Of a stretch of 6,256 bases of DNA, positions 4,717 through 6,256 are shown one piece after another. The DNA is from Planctomycetales bacterium. Its GTDB lineage: Bacteria > Planctomycetota > Planctomycetia > Isosphaerales > Isosphaeraceae. The notes beneath the pieces are model-generated. The model was given only the letters and a program-made list of their open reading frames with translations. It was not told where the DNA came from and made no database searches. Made by a program: the position numbers and the translations under genes. How positions within the stretch are numbered: position 1 is the stretch's first letter; each line of letters opens with the position of its first letter. Location of the stretch: the NCBI GenBank assembly GCA_027435495.1, contig DAHZZC010000322.1, positions 1-6,256 on the forward strand. The letters run 5' to 3'.

Positions 4717-6147
4717 TCAGCGGAAGTAAACGGCCCGGTCCACGACGAGACCCGGCTCGATTTTTGCCTTCAGTTCGGCGGCGTCGAGGGCGTACAGGGG
4801 GCTGATCTCGATCCCGAACGGGACGGATCCGTCGGAGCGCCGGGGGACCCGGGCACCGGCCTGTTCGAGCCAGCTTGCGAACTGGTCGCTCATTCGCTGG
4901 TGGACGGTCGCCGGGGAGTCGGGGCCGACGGCGTTCTTGAGCGGCTCGAACTCGGCGGCTCGGTCCGTCTCGACGACCGACCAGCGCTCGGCCATCGGCA
5001 GGGCGTCGAAGATGAACTGCTCGAACTTGACCGCGTTCGGCTCCTCCGGTTTGACCAGCTTGCCGGATTCGTCCACGTAGGGGACCTTCTTGATCGCCCG
5101 ATGGAACGGGAGGCGGTGGTCGAGATCGCCGGTCAGCCGCTCGATGAACGTGCGCTCCAGGATGTGGACGGCGATACTGCCCGCCCAGAGTTCCAGCCGG
5201 CCCTCGGGCTCGCGACGGCCGGCCAGTTGCTCGGGGAGGTCGGAATACTCGATCACCTGCGGGCGGCCGTCCACCCGGACGACCACTCCCAGCTTCTCGC
5301 CCGGCGAGGTCCGCTCGATCACCTTGAACGACATTTCGGCCGCAGCCTCGCGGTGCAGGCCGAGGAAGGCCGGATCGGCGATCTGGACCATCGGGTTATC
5401 GACCTGGAAATAGAAGAGGGTACGGACCCCCATTTCCCGCATCTCTTCCAGGCAGCTCGGCGTCCCGCCGGGCCCGGGCGCGGCGAGTGCGACCAGTGTC
5501 CCGCCGTGACCGTCGGGGGAGAGTGCGACGCGGTCCTTCGAGGCGAGCAGAACCTTCCCGGTCGCCCGATCGACGGCCGGCATCTGCCCTTGCACGAACA
5601 ACCGGACATGATCCAGCCCGAACCGGCCGTTCGCCTGGAGGAAGTCGACGGTCGCCTGGTGGTTCTCGGGGCTGGTCATGATGGACAGCGGGATGGTCCG
5701 CCGGTGCCGTCGCGAGAGAGCCATGATCTTCTCGGCGTGGATCTGAAAGAGCGTGGCCGAGGAGACCGGGCCGATCGGGAAGGTGCCCTTCGGTCCCTCG
5801 AACCCGAGCCGGGTGCCCGAGCCGCCGGCGACGAGGATCACGCCGACCTCGCCCGCGGCGATGGCGTCGGCCCCGACGCCCGCGGCCCGGCGGATCGCGA
5901 CCCGCTCGCCATCGGTCTGGGGCAGGCGAACCCCGTCGATCGGGCGGACGCGGTCGTCGGGCGGCGCGGGCGTACCATCGGCCTGCACCAGCTCCGCGAC
6001 CAGTCGGTCGAGCTGGTCGAGGTCGATCGCCGCCACCTCGGCCGCCAGCCGCGCGCGCCCCGCGTCGTCGAGCTCGCCCCACCAGCGGAGGAGATGACCC
6101 TGCCCGTGCCTTTCGAGACGTCCGATTAACTCCGCTTCGGGAGACAT
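4717..6147 (-). CDS. UDPGP-family pyrophosphorylase, UDP-N-acetylglucosamine (UAP1/AGX1) type
   Basis: This 476-aa cytoplasmic enzyme should join UTP and a sugar-1-phosphate to give a UDP-sugar, most likely UDP-GlcNAc or UDP-GalNAc by its likeness to eukaryotic UAP1; UDP-glucose is possible. After a helical N-terminal part (1-100) come the nucleotide-binding loop GGSGTRLGFEGPKG (108-121), TSPENHQATVDFL (158-170), FVQGQMPAVD (184-193), SPDGHGG (210-216), VDNPMVQIADP (249-259), IEYSD (299-303), KKVPYVDESGKL (353-364), NAVKFEQFIFD (371-381) and PLKN (402-405). The UAP1 'NAGN' sugar-contact stretch reads WAGS (321-324) here. Human AGX1 has about 505-520 aa, so this is close to full length. I prefer ATG 6147 because homologous sequence begins there and AGGA and GGAG words lie upstream. 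ATG 6201 adds 18 residues and has a poor ribosome binding site. Bacteria usually make UDP-GlcNAc with GlmU, so this eukaryote-like form is notable but, from memory, common in planctomycetes. Confidence 0.88.
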   Translation of the reverse strand: MSPEAELIGRLERHGQGHLLRWWGELDDAGRARLAAEVAAIDLDQLDRLVAELVQADGTPAPPDDRVRPIDGVRLPQTDGERVAIRRAAGVGADAIAAGEVGVILVAGGSGTRLGFEGPKGTFPIGPVSSATLFQIHAEKIMALSRRHRRTIPLSIMTSPENHQATVDFLQANGRFGLDHVRLFVQGQMPAVDRATGKVLLASKDRVALSPDGHGGTLVALAAPGPGGTPSCLEEMREMGVRTLFYFQVDNPMVQIADPAFLGLHREAAAEMSFKVIERTSPGEKLGVVVRVDGRPQVIEYSDLPEQLAGRREPEGRLELWAGSIAVHILERTFIERLTGDLDHRLPFHRAIKKVPYVDESGKLVKPEEPNAVKFEQFIFDALPMAERWSVVETDRAAEFEPLKNAVGPDSPATVHQRMSDQFASWLEQAGARVPRRSDGSVPFGIEISPLYALDAAELKAKIEPGLVVDRAVYFR

Positions 6148-6222
6148 CAGTCCTGCAACTCCATCGATCCATTCGATCGGAGGCCGACGGCGCGGGGCCA
6201 TCCCCGGGCCGGCCGTCCTCGC

Positions 6223-6256
6223 CTAGAATTCCACGCTCAGTCCGTCGTAAGCCATC
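6223..6256 (-). CDS. Possible C-terminal tail of an upstream gene (partial, right edge)
   Basis: The minus strand from the right edge reads AYDGLSVEF and then TAG (6223-6225), which could be the end of a gene lying mostly outside the window. If so, its stop would be 21 bases before ATG 6201 or 75 before ATG 6147, compatible with an operon with the pyrophosphorylase. With only about ten codons, I cannot identify it or exclude chance. Confidence 0.22.
   Translation of the reverse strand, partial: MAYDGLSVEF

Noticed and set aside
4900..6129. Plus-strand frame of 409 residues opposite the pyrophosphorylase
   Set aside because: Long antisense frames are common in high-GC coding DNA; the minus strand carries every UDPGP-family motif.

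Overview
The window is high-GC bacterial DNA whose genes look like those of a planctomycete, most likely of the Isosphaeraceae type. The clues are an N-terminal LEPR-XLL-like motif (LEERKLLS) on a surface-type protein, a UAP1-like UDPGP-family pyrophosphorylase, and a small protein paired with a nucleotidyltransferase of a kind I remember from planctomycetes. This assignment is inference from remembered families, not a search result.

Layout, left to right. (1) 1-932, minus strand: a collagen-like protein with an LEPR-XLL-like N-terminus, a beta-sandwich-like head and at least 37 uninterrupted Gly-X-Y triplets (mostly Gly-Ala-Thr), running off the left edge. Its best start (ATG 932, good ribosome binding site) is separated from the rest by an in-frame TGA at 909-911, so the gene is either freshly broken, misread in sequencing, or restarted at GTG 881. 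(2) 933-1312: divergent intergenic gap. (3) 1313-2479, plus strand: family-2 glycosyltransferase fused to TPR-like helices. (4) 2480-2534: convergent gap with a GC-rich hairpin. (5) 2535-3614, minus strand: single-domain mannose-1-phosphate guanylyltransferase, with a TATACT box just upstream. (6) 3615-4716: a gene-poor, less GC-rich stretch. It holds a small 82-aa gene overlapping the N-terminal stub of a nucleotidyltransferase that has lost its catalytic half, then an AT-rich patch with a 12-bp palindrome, a strong 16-bp hairpin and three spaced copies of a 14-base motif. (7) 4717-6147 (possibly 6201), minus strand: UDP-N-acetylhexosamine-type pyrophosphorylase. (8) At the right edge, a possible C-terminal tail of an upstream minus-strand gene.

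Functionally, two enzymes that make activated sugars (GDP-mannose; UDP-HexNAc or UDP-hexose) and one sugar-transferring enzyme lie next to a Thr-rich collagen-like surface protein. They could all serve the cell surface, but nothing in the sequence proves they act together: they are on different strands and not in one operon. The most unusual points are the in-frame stop in the collagen-like gene, the decayed small-protein/nucleotidyltransferase pair, and the repeats and hairpin in the 4.3-4.7 kb gap. I found no RNA gene, insertion sequence or CRISPR array.
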